This document shows positions 63,727 to 64,000 of a stretch of DNA of 64,000 bases, one piece after another (the stretch's first letter is position 1; each line of letters starts with the position of its first letter). The translations under genes and the position numbers were made by a program. Origin of the DNA: Colwellia sp. (GTDB taxonomy: Bacteria; Pseudomonadota; Gammaproteobacteria; Enterobacterales; Alteromonadaceae); NCBI GenBank assembly GCA_013215295.1, contig JABSOZ010000003.1, positions 496,001 to 560,000 on the forward strand. Reading direction: 5' to 3'. Below the pieces are notes generated by a model. That model did no database searches. It had not been told where the DNA came from and saw only the letters and a list, made by a program, of their open reading frames with translations.

Positions 63727-64000
63727 AAAAAAATCCTCTAGATAAGTGTAAATTACAGTTAAATATTATTATTTTAATTCGTTAAAAAACTTTATAAATT
63801 TAGGCGAAAGTTCTTAACGCTGTAATTTTTGGCAAATATATTTGCGAAAGTCAGCGTGTGTTATACCTGTGCTAGCCATGAAAGGCAATAGTTGAGCGAT
63901 GGATTTGATTTGGTTTATGTAATGTTTTAGTTACCCATACGTATGTTCATCGTTATTCGAAGATAAAATTATTCATTATTTCTCATGCATTATGAGCATA

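Overview
Chromosomal window from a gammaproteobacterium, Colwellia/Thalassotalea-like in gene content (taxon is an inference). Positions 1-29.9 kb carry a near-complete polar-flagellar and chemotaxis locus: flrC (partial), fliEFGHIJ, fliKLMNOPQR, flhB, flhA, flhF, flhG, fliA, cheYZAB, motC/motD-like, ParC/ParP-like, cheW and a DUF2802-like protein. Next come mlaA, ribH-nusB-thiL-pgpA, a fumarylacetoacetase, a large TonB-dependent receptor, cca, a GspA-GspB fusion, an HD-GYP protein and leuABCD with a readable leu attenuator. A small, partly decayed surface-polymer region follows (CDP-glycerol glycerophosphotransferase-like genes, a TagD-like cytidylyltransferase, an SDR and a Wzi-like protein). 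The window ends with ygiM-like, ygiF-like, L,D-transpeptidase, serA, rpiA, fau/ygfA and a POT peptide transporter. Most of it is ordinary core genome. The main points of interest are: (i) three FliM/CheZ-tail-like acidic repeats in CheA where a P2 domain would be expected; (ii) two decayed copies of a glycerophosphotransferase gene plus an ISAs1-like transposase relic around the surface-polymer genes; (iii) separation of the cca/ygiM/ygiF neighbourhood by about 15.6 kb; (iv) an unannotated leuL leader with a terminator; (v) well-spaced sigma-54 promoter candidates before fliE, fliK and flhA. I found no convincing wholly novel system, CRISPR array, tRNA or rRNA. All family calls are from motif recognition by eye; no searches were run.
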